Source of the DNA: Aphrocallistes beatrix
Lineage: Eukaryota > Porifera > Hexactinellida > Sceptrulophora > Aphrocallistidae
Direction: 5' to 3'
DNA: 64,000 bases
NCBI GenBank assembly: GCA_963281255.1
Contig: OY725490.1
Span: 1,798,001-1,862,000 of the forward strand
Below, in pieces: positions 51,513-62,292 of this stretch. The position numbers and the translations under genes were made by a program. Below the pieces are notes generated by a model. The model made no database searches, had not been told where the DNA came from, and saw only the letters and a list, made by a program, of their open reading frames with translations. Each line of letters starts with the position of its first letter. Position 1 is the first letter of the stretch.

Positions 51513-53911
51513 TGCTCTTCATCTAAGCATATTCCTTTCCTTCTCCTAGTCTATTTGCAAACTCTTTTTCTTTTTTATTCTCTAATGTATGATGTACTAG
51601 TACCATATTGATATTCCCAATTTGGGTGTTAATTTCAGAGTAGTATTATGCATTATGCCATCCATACTACATGTATCTGATATTCTATCTGCTGTGAAAT
51701 AGTTTAAAATCGTCCTAACACTCTTAGAAACAAGGGATAATAGCACTAAATTGATCAGTAATGTTAAATTAATCAAATTTCACTTGTTCTTACAGCTAGC
51801 ATTCGTGACTATATCTAATCGTATATAATGATTTTCAGCTTATTGAATCAATTAATCTTGATGAACAGATGAAATTATTCAGTGCATAGTTCAAGCTTAA
51901 ATGGAATCTGAGTTGGGTGAAATCGGATCTTGAGCAATTATGAGAGTAAGTAGGTACATAATTATAAATCCCCCCAGAGCCCTGGAATGTAGTGTAGTCA
52001 TTTCCGGTTTAAGCCATTTGGGCGCAGAAGCGATACAAATTTTGAGATCCAAACTATAAATAGAAAAGGCCCCAGGGCTTCCGAAGGTTTTAATGTGCAT
52101 AGTATTGTAATGGTAATCAGAGATGGCACTAAAGTATCTAAACCCTCCTCAATGCCTATACCTTGATCTCTTCCTTTACAAGTAAAATAACCAGTGAATG
52201 AGGAGTATAAATAGGCCAGAAAAGTCTTCAAACTTAAACTACCAACAATCCTAAAAGCAGAACAAAGCAATGATAGCAGCTAAGCACACAGATATTCCAG
52301 CAGGGGGGCGCTAGCGGGCTAAAACAGGGTGGGCATCGAATCTGACTGGGGGACAATTGAAAACCCATCAAAGTTTCTACTATTTATATCAGGCACCACA
52401 GTAAGAAAATCTATGGGTAAATCTGCCACTGGATTCCAGTAAGAGCTCCCATTGAATTTCATCGCCGTTTCAGAATTGGAGAGAAGCAGAGTGGATTGGC
52501 CATCGGACACCGGAAAAATTCCCGATGGGTGGGTCGATAGGTACGGTTTTAATCGGACCGGTGGGGATGGGGGGCTGGCCAGTGAGTTAGTGGCCGGCGC
52601 CACTGGTCCGGTTGGACCGGTTTTAATCGGACCACTTATAAAACCGTGGCGCCGGCACTGCGGTAGGCCAGTGGTCCGGTGGGGCGGTTGGCCGCTCTCG
52701 GGAAATTTTCCAGGACCGCCTAAGTAGTCCAATCCGCCCCTGGAGAGAAGTGAGCCTTAGAAGAGCTGATCCTGCAAGTGGCAGAGCAGAAGCGACACTT
52801 TCCAACAAATCCAAGTGGCACTCATTACACAGCTGATGTCATTCCAACTGAATCAGCTGAGAATACAAGAGCGTGAAACTAGTCTGAAGCAATTGCCCCA
52901 GCACAAAAATGAAATCGAGAAAAGGTTACACTCTAACCGACTAAATACGCTAATACAAAAGCATCAAGAGGTATAGAGACAGAGATAGACAAGATTATCT
53001 CTGAACAGATTGAGTTCCCTCTAGTATCGTTCCACTGAGCAATGGACGCCATACAGAATATACTTGAAAAGAAGTGCTATGTTCTGAAAACGAATAACCT
53101 TAAAACCTTCAGAACTCTACCATTCTTAACAACTGTCCCGTTTTTGGCGGGACGTCCCGCTTTTTTCACTCTTCTATTGAGCTAATTTTCTCGAGTGTCC
53201 CACTTTTATACGAAATTTCCCCATTATGTCCCGCTTTTTTTATTCTATATCTAATACATTTTTATTGCGTCCCGCCATGTCTTGCGAAATTCAACGCTGC
53301 GTCCCGCTTTATCATGGCTCAGGTTGGCATGTATGCTCGAAGATTGATAAAAGTCAGCTGTACAATCTTAAAACAATTTTATCGACCCAAGCGGCTGATT
53401 TGTTTATGTAAGCGAGAATTACGCACATAGAATACAGGTTTTCACGAGGGAAGGTGAGGACCACTCAACTTTATCTAATGCCGCTCTACTAAGACCAATG
53501 GAGAACAGATTTTACTAACAATGCTACCACTGACCCCACGACTACGAGTATATTGAACACTTTTGTATATCCGATTTGAAATAGTAATTAGATCACATAA
53601 TAGTTGTCTAGCAATGTGCTTACTTAATGCTTAGTCACATTAATGCGGTTGGCTTGGTGTTTTTTTCTATTTATAGTCAGACCCCAAACTTGTACGGCTT
53701 CCCCGCCCAAAATGGCTTAAACAGGAAATGACGCTACAAAACACCTCGCCAATCGCGGGTTTAATTATTAATTAATACTTGTATATATCTTCCCTACCGT
53801 ATCATAGATTTATAAGATAGTGTATAGATTATAATATTATGGATGTCTGCGTATATAATAGGTTTTGAAGTAATTCTTGAATCCTATTTGTTAATTTACA
53901 ATCGAGTATAT
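51513..53911. other. Intergenic between gene C and the LRR/EGF gene
   Basis: I see no supported gene. The 51890-52260 part carries a dispersed motif also seen near 1970-2150 and 53640-53740 (AAATGGCTTAAAC followed by GGAAATGACG). A GC-rich block at 52310-52740 shares GGTCCGGTTGG boxes with 2195-2345. A CATAC-type element (about 53128-53335) is the remaining recognisable repeat. Confidence 0.55.
53128..53335. mobile_element. CATAC/TGCCAAC dispersed element
   Basis: It begins AACTGTCCCGTTTTTGGCGG and ends TCAGGTTGGCATGTATG, with several GTCCCGC boxes between. Relatives lie at 7607-8300, 20080-20281, 26300-26660, 61700-61925 and 63780-63900. Confidence 0.6.
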
Positions 53912-56422
53912 TTAAATAACTTTATAAGAATAAATCGGATTCGGAATGAAGATGTCCTCTGGATCTTCAGAATTAGAATCCAAGATAGATGACTTTGTTT
54001 GTGTTGATTGTTTGCGGGGTTTAGATAAGTTGTTTTGATTTATCCTACAAAATATGCAACAACAACAACGAGTAAAACAGAGTAGAACACAGGCAGATAT
54101 AAGCAACGTTGCAGTGATAGTAATTGGAAGCAGAAGTGTAATTCTGTCGATTGTTGGAAGCAATTGACAATCATATGAACCATTCGAGTTCACACATAAC
54201 TCCTGACATCCGTGCGTATTCGTTAAACATTCATTGATATCTCTGCAATTCAAAAGATCTGAATCTAACTCATATCCATTGTAACAGCTGCACATATGGG
54301 ATCCCATAGTATTAATGCATACATGATTGCAAGCACCGTTATTAATACCACACTCATCTATATCAGTGCATTTGGTTGTGTTTGTAAGGTTGTAACCATT
54401 ACGACATAAGCAAATGTAGGAACTATTTCTGTCGATACAATCGTGCTGACATGGATTTATAGGGAGGCATTCATCAATAACCAAACAAACTTTCAAGTCT
54501 GCGTCCAAACTATACCCCAGATAGCAAGAACAATAGGAGGAGCCATTTGTATTCAGACAGGTTTGATTACAACCACCATTGTTTGTTAGACATTCATCTA
54601 TGTCTGAACAATTTCCTGTTGTAGTCATGTTAAATCCTGGTTGACATTCACACTGATACGATCCATTCGTGTTAATACAGATCTGAGAACAGTTATCAAG
54701 CATCTCAGTACATTCATCTATGTCTGAACAATTTCCTGTTGTAGTCATGTTAAATCCTGGTTGACATTCACACAGATACGATCCATTCGTGTTAATACAG
54801 ATCTGAGAACAGTTATCAAGCATCTCAGTACATTCATCTATATCTGAACAATTTCCTGTTGCAGTCATGTTAAATCCTGGTTGACATTCACACTGATACG
54901 ATCCATTCGTGTTAATACAGATCTGAGAACAGTTGTCAAGCATCTCAGTACATTCATCTATATCTGAACAATTTCCTGTTGTAGTCATGTTAAATCCTGG
55001 TTGACATTCACACTGATACGATCCATTCGTGTTAATACAGATCTGAGAACAGTTGTCAAGCATCTCAGTACATTCGTTGACATCTAAACAAGATCTCATA
55101 TCTGCATCTAATATATACCCTTCATTGCATGAACAATTGTTCACTGAGCATACTTGCTGGCAACCCCCGTTGTCAACTGCACATATGTCCAATAGGCACT
55201 GGTCTACAGAGAGTTGGTAGCCTTCCCTGCAGCGACAAAACGCACTGTCAGCTGTATTGACACACTCCATGTTATCAGAGCAATGGAATGATTGGTTAAA
55301 GCAGTGAAACGATTCATTTTGAACACAACTTTGGTAAATGGAGCTTGTCGTGATTGGTTGTCCATTCACAGTGCTGGGTGTATCACAATTTCCAATTATC
55401 ATCAAATTATACATCTGTGATGCGATAGAAGTCCATTGTAACTCACAGTCACAGTGGAACGGATTAGCACCAAATGCTGAGATCATTTGTAACTGCGGTT
55501 GTTGCTGGAAGAATCTTGAGTCAAGACTGGTTAATCCACAGGATATAAACCGCATAGCAACTAAACTGAGGAATGTTGTATCATTGAGTCTCTCCAAATT
55601 GATTGTATTCTGGAAAGTTAGACTGGTAAGCGAATCCAATCCAGCAAACGCATCGTATTCAATCGTGGTAGATACGGTAAGAGCAGCTTGAAGTGTTGCT
55701 AGCTTGGTTAACTGGATAAATTGGTTCGTGAATATTCTATCTTGAAACTGTCCAATGTAGAGATAGGTAATGTTAGGAAATAAATCAAAAGTATCGCTGT
55801 TAAGTGAGTACCAGTGTTCATTAGTTTCTCTTAATTCGAGTTGATCAAGTTGAGGGAACCAAGATGCCGTGCTACTATTGATAGGCACTGGAGAAGGCAA
55901 GTTTAGGTCAGTTATAAACATGCTAACTAAGGAGTCATGTCCTAGAGCTAAGAAGAGAGAGTCAAATCGTATCTTTGACAGCCATAAAATATTGAGGTTA
56001 GGGAGGTAATCCAGGAAGTTTGTCTGGATGACATAAATACAGCTAGATGCTTGGAGGTAGAGTCTCGATATAAACTGATGAATTCGTGTCCAGACCACAA
56101 CCAAGCAATTCATCGTAGCAGTAGATTCATACATAACTCGAACAGTAGAGATGTTCTCATGGATGTCGAGGGAGATATTCCCGCTAGAAACAGTCTGTGC
56201 GATATTAAAGTTAATCCAGGTGAACGACTGAGATTGGAAGTTATTGGCATTTTCACTGCATTGCTTGATTAAACTGCTGATAACACTAGCGTCAGAAGTC
56301 GCAAAACCGCAGTTCAATTCATCGTCTGAGACGCGGCAGTCAATGGGAGTGGTTGAACAGGGATGCTGTCCACTTATCAAAATGACCGAGAAATGGAAAG
56401 TGAGGATTAGAATACCAAACAT
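53912..56422 (-). CDS. LRR and EGF repeat transmembrane receptor
   Basis: A single uninterrupted exon of 836 aa. Residues 1-18 form a signal peptide. Residues about 100-320 are leucine-rich with degenerate LRRs, and residues about 320-366 look like an LRR C-terminal cap (NPFHCDCELQW). Ten EGF-like modules follow (about 374-752), most with the D-I-D-E-C calcium-binding start; the last is shortened. Four modules at residues 447-606 are almost identical 40-residue copies. A hydrophobic TM segment lies at about 761-783, followed by a cysteine-rich stretch and a 50-residue tail ending with NPIY (828-831), an NPxY-type endocytosis or PTB-binding motif. It is probably an adhesion or endocytic receptor. 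The absence of introns contrasts with neighbouring genes, so retroposition is possible. No orthologue name can be assigned. Confidence 0.9.
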   Translation of the reverse strand: MFGILILTFHFSVILISGQHPCSTTPIDCRVSDDELNCGFATSDASVISSLIKQCSENANNFQSQSFTWINFNIAQTVSSGNISLDIHENISTVRVMYESTATMNCLVVVWTRIHQFISRLYLQASSCIYVIQTNFLDYLPNLNILWLSKIRFDSLFLALGHDSLVSMFITDLNLPSPVPINSSTASWFPQLDQLELRETNEHWYSLNSDTFDLFPNITYLYIGQFQDRIFTNQFIQLTKLATLQAALTVSTTIEYDAFAGLDSLTSLTFQNTINLERLNDTTFLSLVAMRFISCGLTSLDSRFFQQQPQLQMISAFGANPFHCDCELQWTSIASQMYNLMIIGNCDTPSTVNGQPITTSSIYQSCVQNESFHCFNQSFHCSDNMECVNTADSAFCRCREGYQLSVDQCLLDICAVDNGGCQQVCSVNNCSCNEGYILDADMRSCLDVNECTEMLDNCSQICINTNGSYQCECQPGFNMTTTGNCSDIDECTEMLDNCSQICINTNGSYQCECQPGFNMTATGNCSDIDECTEMLDNCSQICINTNGSYLCECQPGFNMTTTGNCSDIDECTEMLDNCSQICINTNGSYQCECQPGFNMTTTGNCSDIDECLTNNGGCNQTCLNTNGSSYCSCYLGYSLDADLKVCLVIDECLPINPCQHDCIDRNSSYICLCRNGYNLTNTTKCTDIDECGINNGACNHVCINTMGSHMCSCYNGYELDSDLLNCRDINECLTNTHGCQELCVNSNGSYDCQLLPTIDRITLLLPITITATLLISACVLLCFTRCCCCIFCRINQNNLSKPRKQSTQTKSSILDSNSEDPEDIFIPNPIYSYKVI
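54605..55084. repeat. 120-bp tandem repeat of a cbEGF module
   Basis: Four consecutive 120-bp units encode nearly identical cbEGF modules (residues 447-606). They differ by a handful of bases. This indicates recent expansion or homogenisation within the exon. Confidence 0.95.
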
Positions 56423-57037
56423 TTTGAAATCAGACTATATCAATCGAACTGATTCAGCTTATATACTACGTGTTCACACCTTATGAATATTCACACATCG
56501 AAACTATGCTACTCACGTGATGAAACCTCCTAATTTCTGAGTTCAGTTGAAACAGGAATTCTGAGTGTCTATCAGCATTAGTAATGAATTCTTTGTTCTT
56601 ATTTTCAAGAGGACTACAATGACGACTGATGAGATAGATTAATAGTATTCAAGTTTTCAATGTTTGTTATCACTAATTTTACCCTCAAAATTATCCAGAA
56701 TATGTAGAGCCGTATATATTAATAGTTTACTAAGGTATCGATATGATAAATATTAGAACATTCTTCCACTGTAAATTTGCAGGATCATATCTTTTTCAAA
56801 AAGCAGATAACATACGACTCATTCAATATCTCCCAATGTGATTTCATGATTGTGAAGACATTGTATAATATATACTTGTACGTAGTTCTAAAAAATCCCC
56901 AAAGTTTGTATAGAATGTATATTGATACCATAATAAGGATATTATAAGAGTACACGTGATATGACAAGCAATTCTGGTGAATACATATCTGTTTATGATC
57001 TACATACATACTTAGAATAGTAATAGTGACGTCATTA
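56423..57037. other. Spacer between cathepsin B and the LRR/EGF gene
   Basis: Apart from the TATA box, this is AT-rich sequence without gene or recognisable repeat. Confidence 0.6.
56458..56465 (-). promoter_or_regulatory. TATA box of the LRR/EGF gene
   Basis: TATATAAG lies 36 bases upstream of the start codon on the minus strand, implying a very short 5' UTR. Confidence 0.5.
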
Positions 57038-59443
57038 TCATTTCGATGCCATCCCAGCTGCAATGTTGTTTTCTATTCCACATTCGTTGGTGCCGCGTCT
57101 AATCTTGAAGAAACCTAGATAGAAGTTATTCAGTTGAATTAATTGATAATTTGCACTAATAACAGAACCCTAATTTACCATCTTCTCCCCAGTCTGTGTT
57201 CCAGGAGTTGGCGGCTAGCCAATAGTCTACTCCGTCCTCTGTGCCCCAGCCAATCAGTTTCACGGCGTGACCTCCCTTGAAAACACCTGTCACATACTCG
57301 TACACGCCTAGAAACAGAGATTCAAGAATGACATTAAAATGCACTCAATTCAGACACCGAATGTTTGGGATTCTGCTTGCTTTCATCGCTATAATAACTC
57401 CTTTCATTACCAAATATGGATATACAGTCGACTCGCTTAATAGGGCCACTTTTGGCAGGACCGGAATAGCTCTCACACATCGAAGCTAATACAAAATATT
57501 TTAATAGGGTTCTCCGCTTAATCGGGAAAAAATGTCCTCTGACCGATGTGACCATATTAAGCATAGTCGACTGTAGTTTGTACATCGATTAATTATGAAC
57601 TTCGTTTAATTTGGATAAAATGATAGTGCATTCAAAGTTTCTCAATTTTAAGCAAAAAACATTGTAGGTAAGACGTAGATTCCTGTGGCACTATTTGGTT
57701 ACTTTTAATGAAATGAAATATAATAGCATGACTTTGGCAAGATTTCTTGCAAGTTGAGATCACGGATTACAAGTGCAACATTAATCCACTACATTTGGAA
57801 GCTATGGAGATACACCAATACCTATATGCGTATAACTCAATCTCATAATACATCTCTATTCTGGGAAATTCTAATAATAATAATAATACTCACCAGATTT
57901 GTAGGTTAGGAAGTCGTTGTACACTCTATAGCTCGCCTCTACGGAGCCGTGAGCTTTAATGTCCATCATAATGGCTGTCTGGTTGCGAGGAAGGATGTAA
58001 TAGTTCGCTCCGGAGTGTTTGTCATCCCAATAATCAATTTCGTAGTTCTCTTCGCACCCACTCAAACATTCCGGCGTAGACACAATGCTCCCACAGTCTG
58101 GGAACCGCCCTTCTACGTGGTGGGAGCACATGGCGATTGGGTAGGGCTTACACCCATCAGTGGAGTTGTATACGCCTCCTGTCACTATGCCATGCTTAGT
58201 CCAGAAACGCCTGTAAATCTCATATATTAAAATTCAATGTTTGTTTGTGCAAGCTGTATACACACCATGATACATACATGACGCAGGCACATATGAATAC
58301 TTTCTCAATAAATTTATGCATAAAATATGGATAAATCTACAACAACAGTTATTGCCATTGTATACTTTGGTACAAATCGGTTGTAATATCCACTTCTTGA
58401 TATTACTGAACTATTCTAAGCATTGAAATTACCATGCTTTGATTGGATACCCTCCGTTGCAGCCATATCCGCAGTCTGTGCAGCAGGCCAGCATGTCTAA
58501 CGTAGAGAGATGTAGAGACAGGTTCAACTGAATGCAGGATCTGTCTGACATGGCTTCCACTGCTGCGATAGCCTAGTGATATAGCGGTGTACTAGGTATG
58601 CATATTAAGACTGGATATACGAATACACAAATACTTCACACTGCCAAACCAAGTAGGTAAGTTAAACAGAACACTCAAAGCAGTATCCTTAAATACGAGA
58701 AATTTCTAAATTAAACGCTCAGATTAATATATACATTATATATATCACCAATTACTTGGTTGAGAGTAGATATTGCATTCACTGGTCATTCCACATATTC
58801 CACACATGCCAATCTTCCAATATTAATGGATGCAAACTGATATTAGTCATGTAGATTGTTATGACAAATCATAACTAAAGAAGAACTGTAAAAATAGTTT
58901 ATGACAATTTTCAACATTTCTCAGCTTCGAATTATAGCGAAATTTTCAAATTTTCAATGTTTGTGAAATGTCTTCACTACAAATTGTTTGTTTTTTAAGC
59001 TATAAGGAAAACAGCTTCGAAAAAGGCGATTTAGTCTATGAATTAGAAATAACTCACAACTAAATTTCACAGACATTCCCAATCAAGATTCTCAACTCTG
59101 AACTCACCCAACAACTCCCACAGGCTCCCTGGTCTCTGACTTCCTGAATAGTTTTGCAGTCAGGATACTGTTCTCTGAGGTCAAACTCATCTGGAAGTGA
59201 GTCTAAATCGGTTTGTGGCCATTTTCTCCCACCAAACTCTTCCAACTCAGCATCGCTCATTAGTTGAGCTCCAAGATGCATTCTTACAAACTCGTCATCT
59301 GCGTTATGAAACCGTGCGTTATAACCAGCTTTCCAAGATCTATTTTTAGAATTGACAGTTCTAATAATAGCTTCACTATCAGCTTCACACTTTGCTACTT
59401 GAAGTATGAAATATATTGAAAAAACAAACAAAATTGCATTCAT
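57038..59443 (-). CDS. Cathepsin B-like cysteine protease
   Basis: Five exons: 59108-59443, 58433-58572, 57894-58210, 57179-57307 and 57038-57114, giving 332 aa with GT-AG introns. Residues 1-20 are a signal peptide, followed by a propeptide. The active-site Cys is in QGACGSCW, split by intron 1. The occluding-loop His pair typical of cathepsin B is in [12 protein letters not shown]. The catalytic His is in [11 protein letters not shown] and the Asn in [10 protein letters not shown]. The CNGGYP motif is present, and it ends [16 protein letters not shown]. All expected catalytic and structural residues are intact. In known members this enzyme acts in lysosomes as endo- and dipeptidyl-carboxypeptidase. 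The length is close to the usual 335-340 aa. Confidence 0.95.
57423..57575. mobile_element. pogo-like MITE in a cathepsin B intron
   Basis: The ends TACAGTCGACTCGCTTAA and the inverse of TAGTCGACTGTA match the family at 1036-1228. It lies between the exons at 57179-57307 and 57894-58210. Confidence 0.7.
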
Positions 59444-59477
59444 TTCACTGTTCTAAATATGCATTTACTTCAAGAGT

Positions 59478-59485
59478 CTTTTATA
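59478..59485 (-). promoter_or_regulatory. TATA box of cathepsin B
   Basis: TATAAAAG lies 35 bases upstream of the cathepsin B start codon on the minus strand. Confidence 0.5.
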
Positions 59486-59930
59486 TTTATTCCTAATCAA
59501 TTCAAGGCTTCCGATTATATAGAATAGTACCAAGCTATTGCTGCTGCTGCTACAAGATCACAGTCATTTGGTATCTACGTCAATGGTTTCAGTGCAGTGC
59601 ATCTTTATTTGTGAAGATATTTAAATCTACGTTATGGCTAGGCATAATGGGAAACAAAACTTGGTGTGAATACGTAAAAATCTCATTATAAGAATCTAAT
59701 TGTGTGTATGGGAAATTTAATACATATAATTAGAGCATTGTTCTCTATACAAATAGGATGTGAGTTTGTAGGGATGCTCATTTGAATCATCTCATTAAAT
59801 ATTTGAAGTCACAACACTAGATTATAAATTCGGAGGAATAAGATAAAGGACATCCCTAATGCTAGTGATTATACATGCTAAATATTGCATACAGATTTCC
59901 CTATATCAAACATTGTATGATTTGAATGGT

Positions 59931-60104
59931 ATTGCGGAAATGGTTCGACTTTTCGAAAAAGGAAATAGTTCGAATTGCGGATTTAGGAAATAGTTCGACT
60001 TTTTATCATTAGGATTAATGGTGTTTTTTATTCGAACTATTTCCTTTTTTGGAAAGTCGAACTACAAGTATTTCCGTTTTGGTTCGAACTATTTCCACCA
60101 TACC
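59931..60104. mobile_element. GAACTATTTCC repeat element, copy 2
   Basis: This is an inverted-orientation copy of 44788-44979, with ends GCGGAAATGGTTCGAC and GAACTATTTCCACC and repeated GGAAATAGTTCGA inside. Confidence 0.65.
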
Positions 60105-60346
60105 CAAACATTGTACATGTATGATTTGAATTAACTTAAAAACATCTCAAACAGTCTTATTTTCATTTATAAATATATTTTAATACATAAGATACCTATT
60201 CTTACTATTAAAACTGTCAACTTTTTTGCAGAGGTGTGAAAATTTCGCTTAAATCTTCTAACTTAATCATAGACTCGTTATTTGATACCTACATACCAAT
60301 TTTCATATCAACAAACATACAAACAAACTAAAAAAATATTAGCGTT

Positions 60347-61091
60347 TTAATATGGGTGTATATGAGAATAAGTATTCGTTACTAGCAAAAGTAAAAACAG
60401 TGCGATTCCACCTAACACTACATATATAAATGGTCCGATGCTACAACTCAAACCGCTCATGATTTGAGCTATTTTAATATGTCTCTTGGCGTTCAGATAA
60501 TCTTGTTTCTTTTCCTCCTGATATCCCATGATCACGAATACCAGAGCTACAGCTCCGGTATGAGGACAACAGAACATAGATAAGGTTGCAAGGCACCAGA
60601 CCCACCCAGTTGCAATGTGCATGGCTGGCAGTAGGAACGCAGGTTCGGCCTGAGGAAGTAAAGCATTCACTTGTGGGTACAGCTGTCCTTGATTGCCTAA
60701 ACAGAATAGATAGCAATTTTAGTTATTACTACAGTCGAAACCGGGTTTTTCTAAGGTTTTTTCTAACTCAGATTATTCTAACTTATCGGTTTATTCGAAC
60801 TTTTACGGTGTAAGAATTTCCAAATTGGCTAGTATTTTTCATCGTTTTTTTCTAACGACCGGTTTTTCTAACTCGTTTTTTTCTAACTCGGTTTATTCTA
60901 ACTATTCTTACCTGAAAAGAAATGGTTAGAAAAAACCGGTTTGGACTTTATTATCAAAGGATATTTCTAATTCTCACCTGCTACATATGCGGGCACGGGA
61001 GGATGGGTTGAGGTGGGATTAGAGGAGCTGTTACACTAGATGGAGGGTGTGTAACGGGTGCATTAAGTAGTGCATTAGAATGTCTGTCCAT
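60347..61091 (-). pseudogene. CD225/dispanin-like gene copy 2 with frameshifted first exon
   Basis: Two exons: 60978-61091 and 60347-60696. Exon 2 is intact and 350 nt long, like copy 1, encoding a CD225-type domain with IATGWVWCLATLSMFC, a YQEEKKQDYLNAKRHIKIAQ loop and a second hydrophobic segment. Exon 1 encodes the same Pro-rich leader as copy 1, but a run has three G where copy 1 has four (plus strand, near 61005). This shifts the frame to a TAG just before the donor. It is either a pseudogene or a homopolymer sequencing error; restoring the base would give the same exon phases as copy 1. Family members (dispanins, IFITM-related) are small two-helix membrane proteins. Confidence 0.75.
60730..60955. 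mobile_element. pogo-like MITE in the CD225 copy 2 intron
   Basis: It starts TACAGTCGAAACCGGGTTTT and ends with an imperfect inverse near AAAAAACCGGTTTGGACT. TTTTTCTAAC boxes repeat within. Confidence 0.6.
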
Positions 61092-61117
61092 TATCCTTAG
61101 GATTTAGTCTTGTTAGT

Positions 61118-61125
61118 CATATATA
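61118..61125 (-). promoter_or_regulatory. TATA-like box of CD225 copy 2
   Basis: TATATATG on the minus strand lies 27 bases upstream of the ATG; the same box occurs upstream of copy 1. Confidence 0.4.
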
Positions 61126-61337
61126 CAGTATCTTGAAATGTAGTTTAATTCATCAAATTTCTTCTATTCCTCTGCCTATAAGTCAATTTCATCACCAGAG
61201 CAAGTTTCAATGTATCAGATCATAATACAAATGGAAATGTAATAAGGGCGTTCTTTAGCAACCACTTCTATTTTGAACTAAACCAAATAGAGATCATATG
61301 ACCATCTTAAATAGTATAAGTTATTGCTTTGAGGTAT

Positions 61338-61528
61338 TACAGTAGAACTCGGTTAGTACGTACCCCTCCGGGAAGCGGAAAAAAGTACGTACTATCCGTA
61401 AGTACGTACTAACCAAGTTGAAATTACATAGGAATCTATATAATAAATGAATTCTGGTTCATAGAAATGATTACGTACTAAGCCGAAGTACGTTGATCCT
61501 GAGTGCGTACTAACAGAGTTCTACTGTA
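61338..61528. mobile_element. pogo-like MITE, AGAACTCGG family, second copy
   Basis: The ends are TACAGTAGAACTCGGTTAGT and the inverse of AGAGTTCTACTGTA. ACGTACTAAC boxes are repeated. It matches 49236-49395. Confidence 0.7.
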
Positions 61529-62292
61529 TAGGAAGACGACAGCTATATACTGTGGATGTCTTAAAATGATTTCTTCTGTAAGAGTGAAGCCATATATATA
61601 GTATATATTATTGTATAGAAAAGGTATGGAAGTAACTATGCAAAATTGAGTAATGGTAGTCGGCGTTAGGAAGATTTGAACGTCAAGTTACCTGACAATT
61701 GGATGAGATTGACATGTTCTCATACATCTCACCGTCTCACTTTTTCACTCTTCCAATGAGCTAGTTTTCACGAGTTTCTCTTTTACATGAAATTCCCCTA
61801 TTATATCCCACTTCTTTTGTATTCCATGGATAATACAAGTACTTTTCTATTACATCTCACTACTATATCCCGCGAAATTCAACACCGCGTCCCGCTTCAT
61901 CATGGCTCAAGTTGGCATGTATGCATTCTACAGACAGAGTGCGAAAAGAATTATCTTAGTATTCCAACTGCGAAAGTCGTCAGAATTCGAAGGAGAAATA
62001 CTTGTAAATTCAAATTCGGGAAATTAAGAACGATATGAAAGATAACTATTCATATGTTTAGAAAGTACTCTAACTGTTGATAACTACATATATGTACATA
62101 GCAATATTAATTAATGTATGTTTTTTGAGGCTTATCCGTAGCTTGAAACTGACACATTCTATCGGCAATATGGAATGAATCCTAAAAGTATTCGAGCTAC
62201 GAAAGTTGCCAGAATTCGAAGAGAATATTGAAAAGAAAAAGAAAATACTAAAAAATTATTAAAACTGCATTTCAATTACGTAGCTAATAAAA

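Larger units (their letters stand above)
59444..60346. other. Spacer between cathepsin B and CD225 copy 2
   Basis: No gene seen. It contains the GAACTATTTCC element at 59931-60104. Sequence at about 60180-60345 resembles 26050-26220, a fragment with CTTAATCATAGACTCGTTAT. Confidence 0.6.
61092..62292. other. Spacer between the two CD225 genes
   Basis: No gene seen. It holds the MITE at 61338-61528 and a CATAC-type element at about 61700-61925. The following sequence (61925-62000) recurs diverged at 62155-62225 and 63895-63950. Confidence 0.6.

Noticed and set aside
52319-52732. GC-rich ORFs on both strands near 52,300-52,800
   Set aside because: The sequence is built from dispersed GGTCCGGTTGG boxes also found near 2200. 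The frames have no recognisable domain, and both strands are open.
57334-57585. ORF between cathepsin B exons
   Set aside because: It reads through a MITE in the intron; the exon borders at 57307 and 57894 give an intact protease without it.
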